From Thermoanaerobaculales bacterium (GTDB taxonomy: Bacteria; Acidobacteriota; Thermoanaerobaculia; Thermoanaerobaculales; Sulfomarinibacteraceae), in assembly GCA_029932545.1 (NCBI GenBank), contig JAOZPW010000213.1, positions 1-6,833 on the forward strand: a stretch of 6,833 bases of DNA. The letters run 5' to 3'. The notes below the pieces were generated by a model. That model saw only the letters and a program-made list of their open reading frames with translations, was not told where the DNA came from and ran no database searches. A program made the translations under genes and the position numbers. How positions within the stretch are numbered: the stretch's first letter is position 1; every line of letters starts with the position of its first letter. Of this stretch, positions 6,451-6,833 are shown one piece after another.

Positions 6451-6491
6451 AAAAATTATGGGGACGGCCAGCGGGACTCCGAATAGGCCGT
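6451..6491 (-). terminator. Possible intrinsic terminator after the secreted-protein remnant
   Basis: On the - strand ACGGCC (6491-6486) pairs with GGCCGT (6469-6464) across a 16-nt loop, followed after CCCCAT by AATTTTT (6457-6451). It sits 2 nt after the TAG of the remnant (6494-6496) and upstream of the cysS promoter, where a terminator insulating cysS would be expected. The large loop and the spacer before the T tract make it weak. Confidence 0.35.
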
Positions 6492-6493
6492 TT

Positions 6494-6775
6494 CTATTGA
6501 TGCGTTATCGACCAGAAGTTGGTGTCGCTGGACTCGAAACCATCGGCGAACACCGGCTGGGCGACGAAGGTCTTGAATATCAGGTCCCTGCCAGGATCGG
6601 CGTCGCCGTTCGACCCTACCCGCGAACCGTTCGCATAATTGTCGGACATCAGGCCTCGGATGCCGTAAATGGCGGGTGAGATCGAAGCCGTGGTGAGATG
6701 TGGCGTTTTCGCAGAGTGAGCGAATGAAGCGTAGTTCGCACTACGTAGGGACATCGCGCATCGCCCAGAGGGCAA
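6494..6775 (-). pseudogene. Orphan 3' end of a probable secreted protein gene (DGFES-type C-terminus)
   Basis: The frame is open for 93 codons (6775 to TAG at 6494), closed upstream by a TGA at 6778-6776. No ATG at its 5' end, signal peptide or convincing ribosome binding site is visible. The last 51 codons (ATG at 6649) look protein-like: MSDNYANGSRVGSNGDADPG, then a terminal VFADGFESSDTNFWS. I recognise 'DGFESGDTS.WS' as a C-terminal or near-C-terminal motif of large exported proteins in Acidobacteriota and some Gammaproteobacteria; its exact role is unknown to me. The upstream part (SLRSANYASFAHSAKTPH) overlaps a hairpin and the dispersed repeat, so the gene body seems lost or cut off by repeat DNA. 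Alternatives are a genuine 51-residue small protein, or a repeated non-coding cassette derived from such a gene's 3' end. Confidence 0.45.
6730..6745. repeat. Perfect 6-bp hairpin next to repeat copy B
   Basis: CGTAGT (6730-6735) and ACTACG (6740-6745) form a perfect stem with a TCGC loop, immediately 5' of repeat copy B and sharing its first G. Copy A has no equivalent. Confidence 0.6.
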
Positions 6776-6830
6776 TCACGGCAAAGCCGTGGAGGCCGCG
6801 AAGCGGCCAGCGTGGGCTGGATTGAGCGAA
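6745..6830. repeat. Dispersed hairpin repeat, copy B
   Basis: An 86-nt direct repeat of 4601-4687 with one indel and a diverged centre. The inner hairpin is GGCCGCGAAGCGGCC (6794-6808): compared with copy A, a T-A pair has become C-G, changing both strands of the stem. The outer stem is AGCC (6785-6788) with GGCT (6815-6818), one pair shorter than in copy A. Similarity ends at GCGAA, 3 nt before the window edge. Confidence 0.8.
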
Positions 6831-6833
6831 TTC

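Noticed and set aside
6458..6679. 73-codon + strand frame (MGTASGTPNRPFLLMRYR)
   Set aside because: It is antisense to the more protein-like - strand fragment with the DGFES motif and begins in repeat sequence.

Overview
The window holds the 3' part of a bacterial pyruvate dehydrogenase (PDH) complex operon on the + strand (E1 alpha, truncated by the window edge; E1 beta; E2; E3). A convergent cysteinyl-tRNA synthetase gene (cysS) lies on the - strand. Two repeat-rich intergenic regions follow the operon and flank cysS. The E1 is the alpha2beta2 type, with separate alpha and beta genes as in Bacillus and mitochondria, and the E2 has a single lipoyl domain. The coding sequence is fairly GC-rich. 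The intergenic DNA carries heptamer tandem repeats, CAAAG-type 9-10-mer repeats, hexamer-built palindromic arms and a terminal 'DGFES.DT..WS' peptide. I associate this mix with environmental, high-GC, Gram-negative-type genomes, Acidobacteriota such as Thermoanaerobaculia being my best guess. The assignment is an impression with low confidence, because no marker gene here fixes it.

Layout. 1-732: pdhA 3' part. 729-1718: pdhB, overlapping pdhA by an ATGA junction. 1719-1776: a short gap with four copies of a heptamer repeat and the pdhC ribosome binding site. 1777-3045: pdhC. 3046-4464: lpdA, abutting pdhC with no gap. 4465-4932: a gene-free convergent region made almost entirely of repeats (heptamers, decamers, a dispersed hairpin repeat, long inverted repeat arms). 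4933-6342 (-): cysS. 6343-6493: the cysS promoter region with a CAAAG-type repeat. 6494-6775 (-): the orphan 3' end of a gene for a probable secreted protein. 6745-6830: a second copy of the dispersed hairpin repeat, running to the window end.

The four operon genes make the whole complex. E1 (alpha plus beta) decarboxylates pyruvate on thiamine diphosphate. E2 carries the acetyl group on its lipoyl arm to CoA. E3 reoxidises the dihydrolipoyl group with FAD and NAD+. The overlaps and zero gap predict one transcript and coupled translation. cysS is a stand-alone housekeeping gene on its own promoter. I see no novel enzymatic or defence system. The most interesting material is non-coding: two copies of a dispersed repeat keep the same hairpin through a compensatory base-pair change, and the same heptamer repeat follows two stop codons of one operon.
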